A stretch of DNA of 64,000 nucleotides from Owenia fusiformis (GCA_903813345.2 CAIIXF020000006.1:20469936-20533935); one strand, 5' to 3'; positions 1 through 12,797 are shown, counted from the stretch's first letter. Made by a program: numbers and translations. The notes: generated by a model not told the origin, from the sequence alone.

Positions 1-10
1 TTTCGCTTTG

Positions 11-77
11 AAACAATATGACGTCATACCGTTGTATTCGTACTTTTTTTGTGAAATAGTATGACGTCATATTGTTT
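11..77. promoter_or_regulatory. Inverted repeat carrying two CRE octamers
   Basis: The 19-bp arm at 11-29 (AAACAATATGACGTCATAC) is repeated as an exact reverse complement at 59-77, with a 29-nt spacer. Each arm contains the palindromic cAMP-response-element octamer TGACGTCA (19-26 and 62-69). A third, diverged site TGATGTCA lies at 106-113. TGACGTCA is the known binding site of CREB/ATF bZIP factors. Whether it is a working enhancer or a relic of an inverted-repeat element cannot be told from sequence. Confidence 0.5.
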
Positions 78-113
78 TCCTTAGCTTGAAGTGATATAAT
101 CAGTGTGATGTCA

Positions 114-1611
114 CATCGTTGCTATTGACTCAGCTCACCGTATCACATGAAAATTATGTGATATGGAATATACATCATCACAATTGACCAATCAAAATGC
201 GTAGACACTCCTAATCATGTGATAAACACCATAACCTACCTGTAACAAATTGACAATGAACAGTAGAGAATCAAGTTTACTTACTATTCACTGAAGAACT
301 TATTTGTGTTGACTTTAGGATTTTCATCTTTGTGGTCAAGCAGCTGAGCAACAGCATCTTCTAAGTAAGCAAGTAACTGGTGTCTTTCTGTAAACATATA
401 AATCTACATTGAAGTTTATAATTTTCTTTGCAACATTTGATATCCCTAAAAGCCAATAGAAAGTTACAAGCATAGTAACAACTACAGGTAGGTGTTAACC
501 CCTTTGTTGCGACACATCCTTAAAACTGCTTAATTGAAAGATGCCTCATAGAGTCGCATATTTTTTCTCCATATTCTAGTGATGTTTCAGGCAATTTACA
601 AATAATTTGTGATTCAATGTCTAAAATCATGGGCTGAGTATTTTCACGTGATTTCAGCATATCTTGAATTTGATTGGACCATATTTTCAAAAGATAGATG
701 TCGCTGTTATTTATTTATTTATGTTTATTTTATCCACCAGAATTGGTGTGTTTACATGTGTTATATAAAATCATGAGCCCATGATAAAATATTACATTAC
801 ATAAGGGGTTGAAATTATTATGTTACATACAATAATAAAAACAACTAAAATGTTTATTTACAACCAATCCCTGGTGTTGACGGACGTCAGGCTACCGCGT
901 TGACGCCGTCAAGTTACTACTATCTGTTACATACAATAAGAAAGAAAAAATTGTTCCATAAGAAACCATAACATCTTCATTTATACCTGTATTTAAACTG
1001 AACAAGATGAAATAAACATTCATTCCAAACATTAGTTTATGCATACATTAGGCCTATAAGGCTTTGCATTTTCAACTTGACAGTTCAAGAGTTTGCAAAT
1101 TTTATCACTCACTCACCTAGATATTTCTCAGCGGATATTGCAAACCTTTCTTCGTCCATTGTCAAGCTGTGCGACTTGATACTAGTCTTTCTAATGAGAC
1201 CATCCTCAACCTAGTGCCAAGTCTAAAATGGGCAGAAATTCGGTTGAAATTACATGGAAACTGTGCAAAAATAATGTTTGTCTGTCTGTGTGTCAAATGG
1301 AGACCCTTCAATATATTGTTTGGTATGAATATGAATATTAATAATATGATATTCCGATTATAAAAAACATAAAAGATATATCATTGTACTCCTAACGTTG
1401 ATGTTTGAGAATTGTTTCACTAATATTGGTTAGATAAATCAAAATATTTAAAATAAACGAAATTTAAAAGATACGAAATAAACTATACATCAAATACTAG
1501 CTCAGTACGTTGTTATTAATGGGAAAAGTTTTGGGAGTTTATTTCGGAGTTTACCTTCACTTTTAGTGCGATTACATACAAATTACCCTATGTAAAGAAG
1601 ATATAAGGACT
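114..1611. other. Non-coding stretch before the first candidate exon
   Basis: AT-rich sequence without a convincing coding exon. Around 708-915 there is a T-rich stretch with TTTATTTATTTATG and a GC-richer patch with two GACGTC/GACGCCGTC-like words near 880-910, which may be an old repeat tail. I see no good TATA box just upstream of 1612. Confidence 0.5.
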
Positions 1612-1657
1612 ATGAAGACGTTAGCTGTCTTCTTGATGTTCTTTGCAAGCTGCATGG
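1612..1657 (+). CDS. Candidate first coding exon: signal peptide
   Basis: The ATG at 1612 has A at -3 and an in-frame TAG upstream at 1564-1566. It opens a 15-codon segment (MKTLAVFLMFFASCM plus one base) that ends at a consensus donor, GTAAGT at 1658. The peptide looks like a signal sequence: one Lys, a hydrophobic core LAVFLMFFA, then small residues. The exon ends in phase 1, the usual phase after signal-peptide exons of modular extracellular proteins. No partner exon is certain. It is phase-compatible with the LDLa exon at 54947, so it could be an alternative first exon of that gene, and also with the weaker candidates at 14688 and 28390. A chance ATG plus donor is possible because the exon is so short. 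Confidence 0.4.
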
Positions 1658-4600
1658 GTAAGTCATTGTTTGTTTCTCAATTCTAAAATTCACTGTGAAA
1701 AAGTTGGCAAAAAATCATTGCACTCAATGACACTAAAAAGTTGACCCCTTGAAACCAGGTTTCCTTAGAACCATTATAAATGACAGAAGCAATAAAGTAA
1801 TTTTAATGTTATGTTATTAACGATCACGTCATTCACCAATTGACATTGTTCATCGTTCAAATGAAATACAGAAACAGTAGACGAGAACAGCCTCCCGGTA
1901 GCAAAGCCAGCACAGTTTTCATATAGAACTTTCCAAAATCATGGGCTTGCAAATAGCTTGAAAGTCTATGTACCAAATATATTATTTTCCGAACATTAAG
2001 GCATGTTGATTTAAATTGAGGTACAATAAATAGGTATTAGTATAATCATCACTAGGTTTAATGAACATTGATTGTCCTCTTGAGAGTATGTGACTCTTGG
2101 CTATTATTTTTGGAATAGAACAAACATATAAAAGGTGGTTGCTCATATTGGCAAGTGAAAGTGAGAAAGATGACACGAGGAGTGAAATTGCTTGCTAATT
2201 TAAATTTTAATGAGTTTTAAGGTTAAGGACTGAAAGTTGTCTTGAATTGTTGCCAAGTGATGTTTCAGGACGCAAGAGAAAATGTTTGTCACATCGCAAC
2301 TGTGCATCAATCTACTCTAAGGTCAAACTAGTTGACATCTAACTGAAATAGGAAAAACTTGTATGTATGCGTAATAAATATAAGTGCACTTCCGTTAATA
2401 CTTGGTTAAAGCTATTTCTCCTGCCTGACAAAGTAACATTTTTGTTAAAATAAAATGAGTAGATTTGGGAGTAGATTAAATAGAGAAGATCTCAAAATCA
2501 TAATATATGCATTATGTATATACTTACATGCATTTGAGGTAGGAAGGCTGATTAAATGCAGGTAAATCGGGTATGATAATATTGTGAGTTGCTTATTTAA
2601 TAATAATAATAGAGGTTGTGAACCTTGTAAGCCTGGACCGTACAGAATATAACTATTCTCTTGAAGAATGTAAGGCCCTCAGACAAATCTCGGAATGTGA
2701 TAAAATTGGCAAAGAAATTGTTTCTTAACTGAATATTTTCCATGAATTTATCTCCTAAGTCCATACTGTGAATTCATCTTACAGCTGTTTCCATGCTAAA
2801 TAAGGCTATAATAGAGTGTACTTTGAGAATAATGAACTGAAAAAATATTTAGTTTAGTATTGGGTTAGCAATAATAGCTCCTATATGTTGGATAACTGAA
2901 CACAAGAATGTAGTACAACATAACAAATTCCTTCTTGTTGTTTTATTGTTTGTCCCTCAAATAAAACATCAATGTAGCTTTGAAATATGAAGCTAAATAG
3001 AAAATAACTTGCAGGATTTGAGATCAACTTCAAAATATATTGTCAAAAATTATTAATGGAATGTGGAAATGTATACAAATCAAACCATTCTTGCCTTTTT
3101 CAGTAAAGAATATCATGAATTCAACATGACCCAAAAGAAATTTTAATCACAGGATTTCTTGTTTCCTAAGTAAAATTGATTATAAGGACTGGGGCTTATT
3201 AAACTTATGTTCATGATCAGATAAACTTGTAGTTCCACCTATGTTGAAGCAATTGGAGGCTGCACCAAGTTAGGGATTTCAAAAATCATGAATAAATGAT
3301 ATGTTTTGACTTGGGAGTTTGGAACATTTATAAGTAATAGGTACATTACCAGAAATGTTTGTGTTTAGTTCAGAATATCAAGTATAATATTTATCTATGA
3401 CTTTGATATTCTTAAACTGTACCATTGGCTCAAAATGGGTAAAATCAAAATGTTCACAGATAACCAGCCAAGAAGAAATCCTACTGTGAGCAATCGAATC
3501 CTATCCAAAATTCAGCATTATACACGCTCTTGTTAATAAAAGTTGATACGCTTTGCACTTCTGTTCAAATTTGTAGGCAAATTCCACATTTTATATGTCT
3601 AAACATTGATTTTACTGCCATGTTAACTGGTCAAGTACTAAAAAGAAAGTTAAGATGTATTTTATGTTGTAAGTAATTCTAAATTTAGACAAATATAAAA
3701 GACTTCCTATCTTCTCCATATGAATCCAACATACAAAGGCTGTCTTAATAACACATGTGCCAGGATGTGCAAAAAACAAGTTCTGTAAATGAAATCCAGA
3801 AAAGTGGTATTACGGTTACATGTATTGTTATCTCAAATTGCTCAGTAAACTCTCTCAAAAATATATAAGTTGGAACATCAGAATGAAAAACACAGGTTTT
3901 TATACATTATCTTACAGTACAAGTTCATTAAGTTCACCATTAGAACAATAATGATAGCTGGTAGGGGGGTCGTGGAAATATCAGAATTTCGATGATGCTG
4001 AACTGAGTAACTAACCAATAACATGTCACTATAATCTATGACGATTTTTGAGGTTATCAGGTATATACATTTGCGGATTCTTTGTTATATTTGCCAGGGT
4101 GAAATGTGTACATTAGAAAGGTCAAATTACACCCAATCACTTAAACATTTTGGCTAAAGTATCCTGAATCTGTTTTTTGGCATTTATAAACATGTACAGT
4201 TTATATATACATGAACAAGTGAAAAGATGAAACAATTTATTTCTATTTTCCACCCGGGATATTGTTATATTATGGTTGGTTTAAGATCACAGCGCATGTA
4301 TATGTATAAGAAAGCCTTGCTAGATAGCTTCATATACCCATCTCCTTTGCTTTATGATATCTTGAATTAAAGTAAAAGAAGGGTAAGAACCAGGAACTTC
4401 CAGGGTCCAATATGGCCCCAAATCCTAATTTTGTATGTTTCGGTCAAAATATCTCATTCTTATACGACAAGGTGTAAACAGACCTCAACAAGTAATTATC
4501 AGATTTTCTACACTTTCTAGTACTTATCACATCTTTCTTTTACCAACTAGAAAAAAACTTATAGAAGGCCATGAAAGGTAACATGTCATTTTTTGGACAG

Positions 4601-6400
4601 GGTACAGGGTATAGTTGTGCTTAGGAGATGATCAAGTGAACTACCCTTTTAAATAATTTGATTTTGCCTCTGTAAAAGAGCTTTGTCCACAGTAGTAATT
4701 AATAACCACATCTAGGCCCTTTGCCTCAGGGTAAAGTCAACCAGGCCTATTATACATATTTCATGTTCATTCACTTTTCAGATCACCTGAATTTATAACT
4801 GATAACATAGGACTCTTAATAGATCCTGATATGAGAGAATAACAATTTCTAAATGTCCTTTATCCATTGATAACTGCATATTTGTTTGAAGTTTTGATCA
4901 GTCAATATAAACTAAGTCTCTCAATAATAACCCCTTGTCTCATGTATAAATAAGAGAACTGTTTAAAGCCTAAGTGAAAGTTAGCCATTTTATTTAATAG
5001 GTCTGTACCCTGAATCTGCATCTATAACTACATTTCCCTCTTATTTTAACGAATGATTGTGTACTTTTAATATGGGATCTCTATGCTCTCAAATGTAGCT
5101 TGCTTTACTTTTTATTATATGAGTTTTAATATGAAATGATTATTAGTATAAACAGTAAATGTAGTGCCATGGTTTTGTGTCTATATTCTTCTAAAATTGG
5201 ATATGATCTAAGAATCGAATTTGAAATCAAATTGCAATTTGAAGGGAAATCAATGATTGAAAGGAGTATATTTTTGTTCACAATTGACTATTTAAGTGAC
5301 TTATTTTTAATCATTTTACTCATTTTGTTAAACTTAAGAGATTTCAAGTAGAGTTTGATTTTTCTGTATAGGGCTAGGTTGTAAATCAAATGGTCAAATG
5401 GTTTATATCAATTCCAGAAAAATCCAAGTGAAATTTTATCATATTTAATTATATTATTATTGAACTAACTTAATGTGCAATAGTAGCAAAAAATATTTGA
5501 TGAGAATTATAATGAGCATGGGTTAATTTTTACGAAGGTGAACGATTTCCCCAGAATTATCAACTATAGTGTTGCATCAATCCCTTGTATACCCACTCTA
5601 TTCTAAAATACACACCTACTTTATAAGAAGGGAAATATATATTTGGAGAGAGGCTCGGTACAAGACTATATCTAAGTTCCTATTTGTAGTGAAGCGCCCA
5701 GTTGTTTCACTGCTATCTATCTTCAGATTTTCAGTTCTTCTTTATCTAATGCCCAGAGCAACCACTTTGATGATAAATGCCATGGTGGATACTTTCAATG
5801 GCCAACTATTAATTTAACTGATTGGTATATTCGTCTATGGAATTCAAAAATTCATAATTCAAATGTGTAAAAATGTAAATAAATATATGGAAGATTTCGA
5901 GGAACTTTTTGCACCTCACTTTTTGGTGCTTGAATAATTTTAGTCCAATTAAGCCCCTACCAGTTATTGATGAAAATTTGATTGTTATGTTTTTATTCAC
6001 ATATTCAAAAATATGCTATCCATACATATTCATTCATGATTTTTTCTACCACCAAGAACGTAATAAAACTTCCTTCAAGTCAAAATCAAGCGGCTATGTT
6101 TTATAAGGAGAATCTCAAAAAAGTGAAAAAACAAACTAATATTTTACACTTAATCTGTCTGAGAGTATATGGAGGCTTGGGTGAACAAAATTAGAAGTTT
6201 TGTTTAAAAATACTATTTTAAAAAATAATCTGAGATTTCTTTCCAGGGAAATCAGGTGGATTTACTTATGAAAGTGCTTTGAAGATTAGTGTGAGGATTT
6301 CTGTATTTATAGAGTAGATTGTGTTTAAGAAGGTACATATCTGTTTCAAACATGTCTAGTGGCTTTCTATATCCGAAACACAATGGATATGATCTTTTAG
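1658..6400. other. AT-rich non-coding sequence
   Basis: If the 1612 exon is real, this is intron. I see no coding exon, transposon with clear ends or tandem array here. Short open frames around 5136-5817 have no recognisable domain and no good splice context, so I take them as chance. Confidence 0.5.
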
Positions 6401-6703
6401 TACCCTTGCAGTCTAGTTATAAACTACCCTCTGCCTAGTTTATAGACAATATTACAGTTTAGCAGCCTCGACCCCGCGACTGTTGCTGTGACAACCTGGA
6501 TCAAAAGTCATTTAAAACCTATCTCGCCAACCTTTTCTCAAACAATCAGCGAGCTGGAAGGAGAAAAATGACCATATATAGAAAGTCATGTAAAAAGACA
6601 TGTATGTTTTGACGGCAAACTCTGAGTTCAGAGATTCATTGTAAACTGAGAATGAAGATGAAGCTCTCTTTTAAGAAGCTAAGTCAAACAAATGCAAAGG
6701 TTA
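6401..6703. mobile_element. Old copy of the TACCCT-terminus MITE family
   Basis: It starts TACCCTTGCAGTCTAGTT and ends with AAGCTCTCTTTTAAGAAG followed by AATGCAAAGGTTA, matching both ends and parts of the middle of the copies at 8248 and 12807. It is clearly diverged: the last GGGTA has become GGTTA and the 9-bp flanks (ATCTTTTAG and GTCTTTGAT) agree at only six positions. No coding capacity. Confidence 0.7.
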
Positions 6704-7410
6704 GTCTTTGATATCACCTGGTTGTTTGTATATATGGTTTATAAATATTAGTTTGCCTAATTTTGAGAAAGTTACTTTAGAATATCTATTGGTACTGTTT
6801 TATTTTATATGATTGCTATGAGATGAAGAAAGAGTTTTCGAGAGATCTTTTTAAAAATTGCATTAATTTTTTGTTAATGAAATCTGGTGATGTTGTTTGA
6901 TGGTTTCTAGAGTTACAATGATTTGGAGGGATTTTGGTTGCTAAATATGTTCAATTAATGTACTTTCTAGATATCATATTGTATTTAATCTAATAGAAGG
7001 CATTCTCTATCTTGGAACTGGAGTACAGTATGTAGTGATTCCCTAGATTGCCAGGACTGAGATTGCTACTTACTATAAACATCATTGACCCCCCTCATCT
7101 AATTAGGTCAAGTACTTCACTTTACCTCTTTGAAACATTTATGTATCAAATCTGGAAGAATGTTTGGCATTTGGTAGATATAGAATTGCATTGAGAAACA
7201 ACAGTTTGTTCATGGGGTTGTACTTCTAGGTCATTGATCACTGATCAGTAATGTTTTTTGCATGGAGGTTTGAGGATATGTGTTGTGGCTTACTCTAATG
7301 ACAAACATAAAAATGCATTGACGGCTTTGACTAAACTCTTGGGCCTTAGTCTCACTTTTTATGTTTTTTCATGCCAATGGATCATATTTTTAATTTAAGG
7401 GTATATTTTC

Positions 7411-7614
7411 CAGGCCCGTAGCCAGGGGGGTTCGCAGGGTTCGGGTGAACCCCCCCCCTGGCCAAAAATTCTTTCAAAATCATGCAGTTTTTCACCATTT
7501 TGAGCACTTCTCAATTGATTTTAGCCATATTTGAGCCAAATTTGTCAAATGTGAACCCCCCCTGAGATTTTTGAAAAATGAACCCCCCCTTGGCAAATCC
7601 TGGCTACAGGCCTG
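7411..7614. mobile_element. MITE with CAGGCCCGTAGCCAGG inverted ends
   Basis: The left end CAGGCCCGTAGCCAGG and the right end CCTGGCTACAGGCCTG are 16-bp inverted repeats with one mismatch. The inside contains C-runs and a TTTCACCATTTTGAGCACTTC segment shared with the copy at 12377. Ends beginning CAGG suggest a hAT-type non-autonomous element. TTTTC occurs on both sides, but a full 8-bp duplication is not clear. Confidence 0.7.
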
Positions 7615-7810
7615 TTTTCTTTAGTTTTCTGTAAAATATAGATAAATTTGAGCTGCAAGTCAGCTGTTCATCTAGGAGTACTAATATACCCCCATGGCAA
7701 TTGCACTGCTTTTGTATATTTTATAGTATTCATATGTATCATCTATATTTATTGGATTTGTAACATTTTAATATAGAGCCTTATGTCTTTCCCTCATCCT
7801 AACATAAATA

Positions 7811-7991
7811 TAGTAAAACCTGTCTTAGTGATCCCCCTCTCTCTCTCTCGTGAACACCTGTCGCTAGTGGACACCTTTCCTCAGCACAAATCTATGGACT
7901 TTTGTATACAGTACATTCTCTGTACAGAACACCTACCAACACTGAATGTTTTTCTCGACAAAAAAATGTTCAATATAAACAGATTTTACTG
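7811..7991. mobile_element. Short MITE flanked by TA (Tc1/mariner-like)
   Basis: The left end TAGTAAAACCTGT and the reverse complement of the right end CAGTAAAATCTGT match at 11 of 13 positions, and both sides are flanked by TA (7809-7810 and 7992-7993). The inside has repeated GAACACCTGTC-like phrases. Relatives occur at 36649 and, less complete, near 14210, 21799, 25100 and 50290. TA duplication is typical of Tc1/mariner elements. The assignment is inference because no transposase is present. Confidence 0.55.
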
Positions 7992-8238
7992 TAACACTCT
8001 TTCATTTTCTATAGTTAAAAGTATGAAACTGCAAGTTTTATCAGCTATATGAGCATCGGTAGTAGTATACAATAGACACATATATCTGTGGTTTGAACTT
8101 TGATGATCAAATTCAAAGATGTCATTTTTATCATATCCTGAATTGAATGGAAGTGAAATACAGTATAGCACACTGTTATTATTATTAATGGTTTGAAGGC
8201 TATCAAATCAGACCATCTTTCAGATGTTGAAGTAATAT

Positions 8239-8604
8239 GAAAAGATATACCCTGCATGCAGAGTCTAGTTAAACTACACTCTGCCTAGTAGAGACCATAT
8301 TACAGTTAAGTAGCCCCGCCCACACGACGGGTACCGGTGACAGTTTGGGTAAATCACTTTTGACCTACGCGCGCTGACCTTCCACCAACAAATGCGTTCT
8401 AATTAAATATGCGCATGTCATTGGTCAATTCCGGGCTCAACGATGACGTCAGAAGGAATGACCATATAAAGAACGTCGGTCAAATTTGGCCGACGAACAC
8501 TGATTGGCGCGGTGAGTTCACAGGTTTATTTTAGTTTGAAAGAGTGAAGACGAAGCTCTCTTTTAAGAAGTGAAGTCAAACGAATGCAAAGGGTAGAAAA
8601 GATA
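8239..8604. mobile_element. MULE-like MITE with perfect 9-bp target duplication
   Basis: The element is 8248-8595, starting TACCCTGCATGC and ending GCAAAGGGTA, flanked by the perfect 9-bp direct repeat GAAAAGATA (8239-8247 and 8596-8604). Ends are short imperfect inverted repeats (TACCCT plus GCAT). The GC-richer inside carries ATTGG boxes, a CRE octamer TGACGTCA (8444-8451), TATAAAG (8464-8470) and a near-perfect 22-bp palindrome (8474-8495). Duplications of 9 bp are typical of Mutator-like elements. There is no transposase, so it is non-autonomous. Confidence 0.85.
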
Positions 8605-8641
8605 GCAATTGTATCACAATCTAGTATTATACCCTGGGGTT

Positions 8642-8690
8642 TACCCTTTGCAAATGTTTGACTATGCATCTGAAAAAGAGGTCTTTGTTA
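8642..8690 (-). mobile_element. Fragment of the TACCCT MITE, inverted
   Basis: TACCCTTTGCAAATGTTTGAC is followed by an AAAGAGG-TCTTTG remnant, matching the reverse complement of the right end of the 8248 copy (which reads GCAAAGGGTA on the + strand). It lies about 40 bp beyond that copy in the opposite direction. Similar fragments are seen near 18209, 26447 and 28897. Confidence 0.5.
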
Positions 8691-9270
8691 AGAGTATACA
8701 TGTTTTTTGGTACATACGTCAGGTCTCTGCGTTTCTAGTCTTGCTTTAAGCGCTTGAAACTCCCCCCTCCCACACTTCTCTTCCAATCTTCTTTGTCTTA
8801 TATTAGGTTTATACATTATGTTTTGTAATTGCACCTATGTTACTGTCACTGTGAAAACCTTGTCATATAAATTTAGTCTTGCATCAACTCCATGGCCCCT
8901 TCATTATTACCAAACCGCCTGTATGCAAGACTAACAAGAACTTGAATGCCTCTTTTAAGTTAAACATCTGTTAATTGCAAATATCTGCAGGTTGAACACC
9001 TTTTTAAGATGAACACTTCTGGAAGAAAAACACCTCCTTGAATATGCTAAATGAAATTGATCGTCTACTATATGTGTTATCATAAAACAGATATGAGTAC
9101 ACATTAAATATGTTTTAATTGATAATTAACATAAACAAAACGAAATACCTGTCTAAATGAATGCACTTAGGACTTAGTAAACTGGAGATTCATATCAAAT
9201 GAATGTTTACACTATGCATTCTGATAACATGGAAGTTATCCTGATGAAGCTCTCTTTAAGAAGCAAAAAT

Positions 9271-9412
9271 CATTGGGAAATGGTACATCATAGGGAAATG
9301 GAACATCATAGGGAAATAATACATCATAGAGAAATGGTACATCATAGGGAAATGGTACATCATAGGGAAATTGTATATCATAGGGAAATGGTACATCATA
9401 GGGAAATGGTAT
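9271..9412. repeat. 18-bp tandem repeat, about 8 units
   Basis: The unit is GAAATGGTACATCATAGG with small changes. Its period is a multiple of three, so it stays open on both strands, giving HHREMV on + and YDVPFP on -. No splice or promoter context supports either frame as a gene. The left edge touches GATGAAGCTCTCTTTAAGAA, a word from the TACCCT MITE end. Confidence 0.85.
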
Positions 9413-10365
9413 ATGGAAGTCATTATAAATTATAAATTTATATGGTTTCATAATTTCTTAGAACGTGTGCTCGCAATTTGGGATGTCATTTGAACAGTTG
9501 TTCACAGAAATATGTTTTACAGTATGTGTTTATCTGGTTAACATAATTGTTTTTTTCATTAGTTATTACCGCCAGCTACACTTTATATGTCATGTTCTTA
9601 ATAAGAAAATTCCCACAAACTTGACAAAGGTAAAATATAGTTCATTCAGTGACATTTAAAGCACCTTACTGTTGACACGAAGAGAGTCTAGAAATCCCTT
9701 GTTAAGGCACGATTTGAAAATACAAAAACAAACAAATGATTAAAACTCTTTCTTTTCATGAACTTAAATATTTATTTTTGAAAGTTAGTCTTTTGAAATA
9801 TGGTATGACAATGGTATATTGGGAAAAGTTCAGCTTCAAATCAACATGAAGATATCTGAAATCTTTGTGAGTAAAATCCAATTTGCGACTTATGCCATAT
9901 GTCTATGTAAACCCTAGCAGTGGCCTACCCTATGTTCTAATTCTAATCCAATATGGAGTTCTGAGACTTCACATCAGGGAAGACCTTAAAATGCAATCAT
10001 CAGCTCGTAATATTAAATCCGCATTAGCCTTCTGGGTTTAAATCTGCTTTGATCTAATATTTTGTTATTCACGTATGATTATCAATATCAGATCTGATGT
10101 TTTTTATTGCAAGTGATATACTGAGAATTAATATGTCATCTTCAGAGAGTCTTCTGAGTAACAATATGCTTTATGAGGCATATTCAATAGGAGGTAATAG
10201 ATATTAGATTTATCTCGGGGGAAATATATATTGAAGCACTGAGAGATATTTTCATATTCTTTGAAAGGCAACAAGCTGGGAAAATATTTGAAAAAGTGAA
10301 GAAAAAAAACACTTCAGATTTTCCTTATTTATTTTCCAAAATTACGATTTTACCTTATTAGATTA

Positions 10366-10470
10366 AGTGGTGACATAATTGTTATAGTCTCAAACTTTAT
10401 TGTGGATGGTGTTCAGCGTTCGGAGTTCAGCATTTGTAACAAATGGTGGGTGGTGCAATTTTGCATGTTA
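10366..10470 (+). repeat. Dispersed GGTGTT/CATTTGTAACAAATGG repeat, copy a
   Basis: The sequence runs from AGTGGTGACAT through TTATAGTCTC, TGTGGATGGTGTT and ATTTGTAACAAATGG to TTTTGCATGTTA. Related copies are at 11091-11195 (inverted), 15753-15880, 23052-23165 and 49962-50071. Copies near 23052 start and end with the direct word GGTGGTAACATTTTG. Type of element unknown. Confidence 0.5.
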
Positions 10471-11090
10471 GTGCCGTGTTAAATTTTAATGATGTCATGA
10501 CTAAGAGATGAAGATGTACAGAGGTCTGAAAGGGAGGGTGGTATCCTTTCTAAAAGTTATATACCAGGCTCTAATACTTGGTTTAGAAGGGTGGCAATCA
10601 AATTTAACATTGATTTCTCATGACATTGCATGGTATGGCATCAACTGAGTTATCAGCATTAACTACATTATACATGTACCTGTATTATTTTAACTAACTC
10701 CAGGGGACTGACATAACATAACATGCTTTTTGAGTTACTTTTATAAACATGATTGTAGTTGTGTTCTTAATAAAGGGATCTGGATGTTGAATAACATAAA
10801 ATGAGCTGAATAAACCTATTAATATCATGAGCTAAATTCTTAGGCAATAAACGTAATAAATGAAATAATGTTGACAAATTATTAAACTTGTACTGTTTAT
10901 ATGGTGGTCATGGACAGGGAAAGCATTGAAGGTGGTCAAAATACGTGCATAGTCATTTTATATCTTTTCCTGGGGTTTGTTACCTAACATTGACCACAGT
11001 CACCCTTTGTGACAGCTGGACTTCATCTATACTCTTTCAATAAGATATAAGCTTATATGCACTCAGACTGTATAGTTAACAAGGTATGAA

Positions 11091-11195
11091 CTTGCAAAAT
11101 GTCACCACTTGCCATTTGTTACACATGCTGACGTCTGGACACTGACTGCCAAACACCAACCACCAAACACCATCTACAAAAAAGATGTCACCACC
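11091..11195 (-). repeat. Dispersed GGTGTT repeat, copy b (inverted)
   Basis: CTTGCAAAATGTCACCACTT, then GCCATTTGTTACA, the doubled phrase CCAAACACCA and GATGTCACCACC. This is the reverse complement of the layout in copies at 10366 and 23052. Confidence 0.5.
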
Positions 11196-11783
11196 AAAAT
11201 CAAGACATTTCTATTTCAGCTTATAAATAGCTAACATTTATTTCATACTCACACTTCCCCTAAAGGCAATGGTGGTTATAGCTTTTGAGATAATTAAGAT
11301 CCCATTGGCATCAAGGAATTGGAGACACAAAGTCAAAGAGTAAACTCTTCCTAGATGATTCATTGAATTTTTGATATGAATTAGATTGTCACATACAACT
11401 TATTGTCTTGTTCAAGGTTTTAGTCCTAGGAGACATCATAATCAAATAAATCTAGAATAAATTAAATGAATGTAATTTAATATATTAAGTTGTAGGAAAG
11501 GAAGTAGAGTTGATCTCTCATACCAAAGCTAATCAAATAGACTTAATAAACTTGACAAATTAAGTTTAATATTAATTTTTGAATTACTATTCAAAAAAAC
11601 CCAAGAAAGTCCCGTGAACTCCAATACAGGAAAACTTGTTCAAACTATGAGAATAAAGATGCAATTTGCATTTGAAATTGAAAAAAAATATTGATCAATT
11701 AAAATGCACCTGCTTGAGAATTTCAAAATTGCACTACACCTAACAGAAGACCTATTTGTACTAAATTCTGGAGAATTGTTATA

Positions 11784-12066
11784 TTTTGACCCCCCCCCCC
11801 CCCCCCCCCCCCCGCCTTGGATAGGCCGAAAAAAAAAAATTGGGCCCAAAATATTTTATGGCCCAAATTAGTGGGCCTTTTGGGGCATTATACCGAGCCT
11901 TTTAAGGCCTTGTTTTTTAATTTTAGGCCAAATTACCAAGAAAATGTTCAAAATATGGGCCTACTTTTTAGTTCAAGAGGCCCAAGGATTTTTCTGTGCA
12001 TGCGCATAAATTTTTGAAGACTTAAAATATCGGCACCCCTTTTTTGGTATCCAGGTCCACCCCTGT
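11784..12066. mobile_element. Repeat element with poly-C and GGGCC-rich inside
   Basis: A run of 23 C bases (about 11790-11812) is followed by repeated GGCCCAAA, TGGGCCT and TTTTAGGCCAAATTA phrases and an end reading GGTATCCAGGTCCACCCCTG. The phrase TTTTAGGCCAAATTA recurs in the element at 22423. Such ends are common in non-autonomous elements of marine invertebrates. I could not find a target duplication. Confidence 0.5.
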
Positions 12067-12376
12067 CATTTTTAGCAGTATTGCTTTAACTGAAAGAGTA
12101 ATATCATATCTCATGCAGAATTGATGATCTTGCACAGGTACTCAAATAAGAACCTCCATATCCTTAGAGATGGTGACAGTGATGTGTTAATACATGTTAA
12201 TTATTTAATCAATGATTCATAGAAATATGGACAGTATGTCTGAGATTATTGTTTCTTTAAATAATGCAGGAGACATTCATCAACGAGATCATAGTAATCA
12301 AATACAGTATATCTTAGAACAAAGAAATGTAATGTCTGTATCCAACATTCTCTATTTTATTAACCTCCAGGGTTTT

Positions 12377-12578
12377 CAGGCCCGTAGCCAGGGGGGTTCG
12401 TAGGGTTAGGGCGAACCCCCCCCCTGCCAAAATTCTTTCAAAATCATTCAGTTTTTCACCATTTTGAGCACTTCTCAAGTGATTTTTAGCTATATTTGGG
12501 CCAAAATTGTCAAATGTGAACCCCACCTGGAAAAATTTGAAAACTGAACCCCCCTTTGCAAATTCTGGCTATCGCCTG
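12377..12578. mobile_element. Second copy of the CAGGCCCGTAGCCAGG MITE
   Basis: Same direction and layout as 7411-7614: CAGGCCCGTAGCCAGG at the left, GGCTATCGCCTG at the right, and the shared TTTCACCATTTTGAGCACTTC segment. The right inverted repeat has decayed more than in the first copy. Confidence 0.7.
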
Positions 12579-12797
12579 TTTTTTTTAATATTATTTAATA
12601 TCTTGAAGGCAGACTTCTTTTACAGATTACAATTTCTGATTTCCACTTTTATAGCATGTACCTATGGTAATATATGAGAAACATTTACAATATTATAAGA
12701 AAATAATAAAACTCTAGAATTATATGCAAAATTAACAATCTGTTTGCATTCAAGAGACATGATAGGTTTGGGTTTTAAAGTAAGTTTGAATAATATA

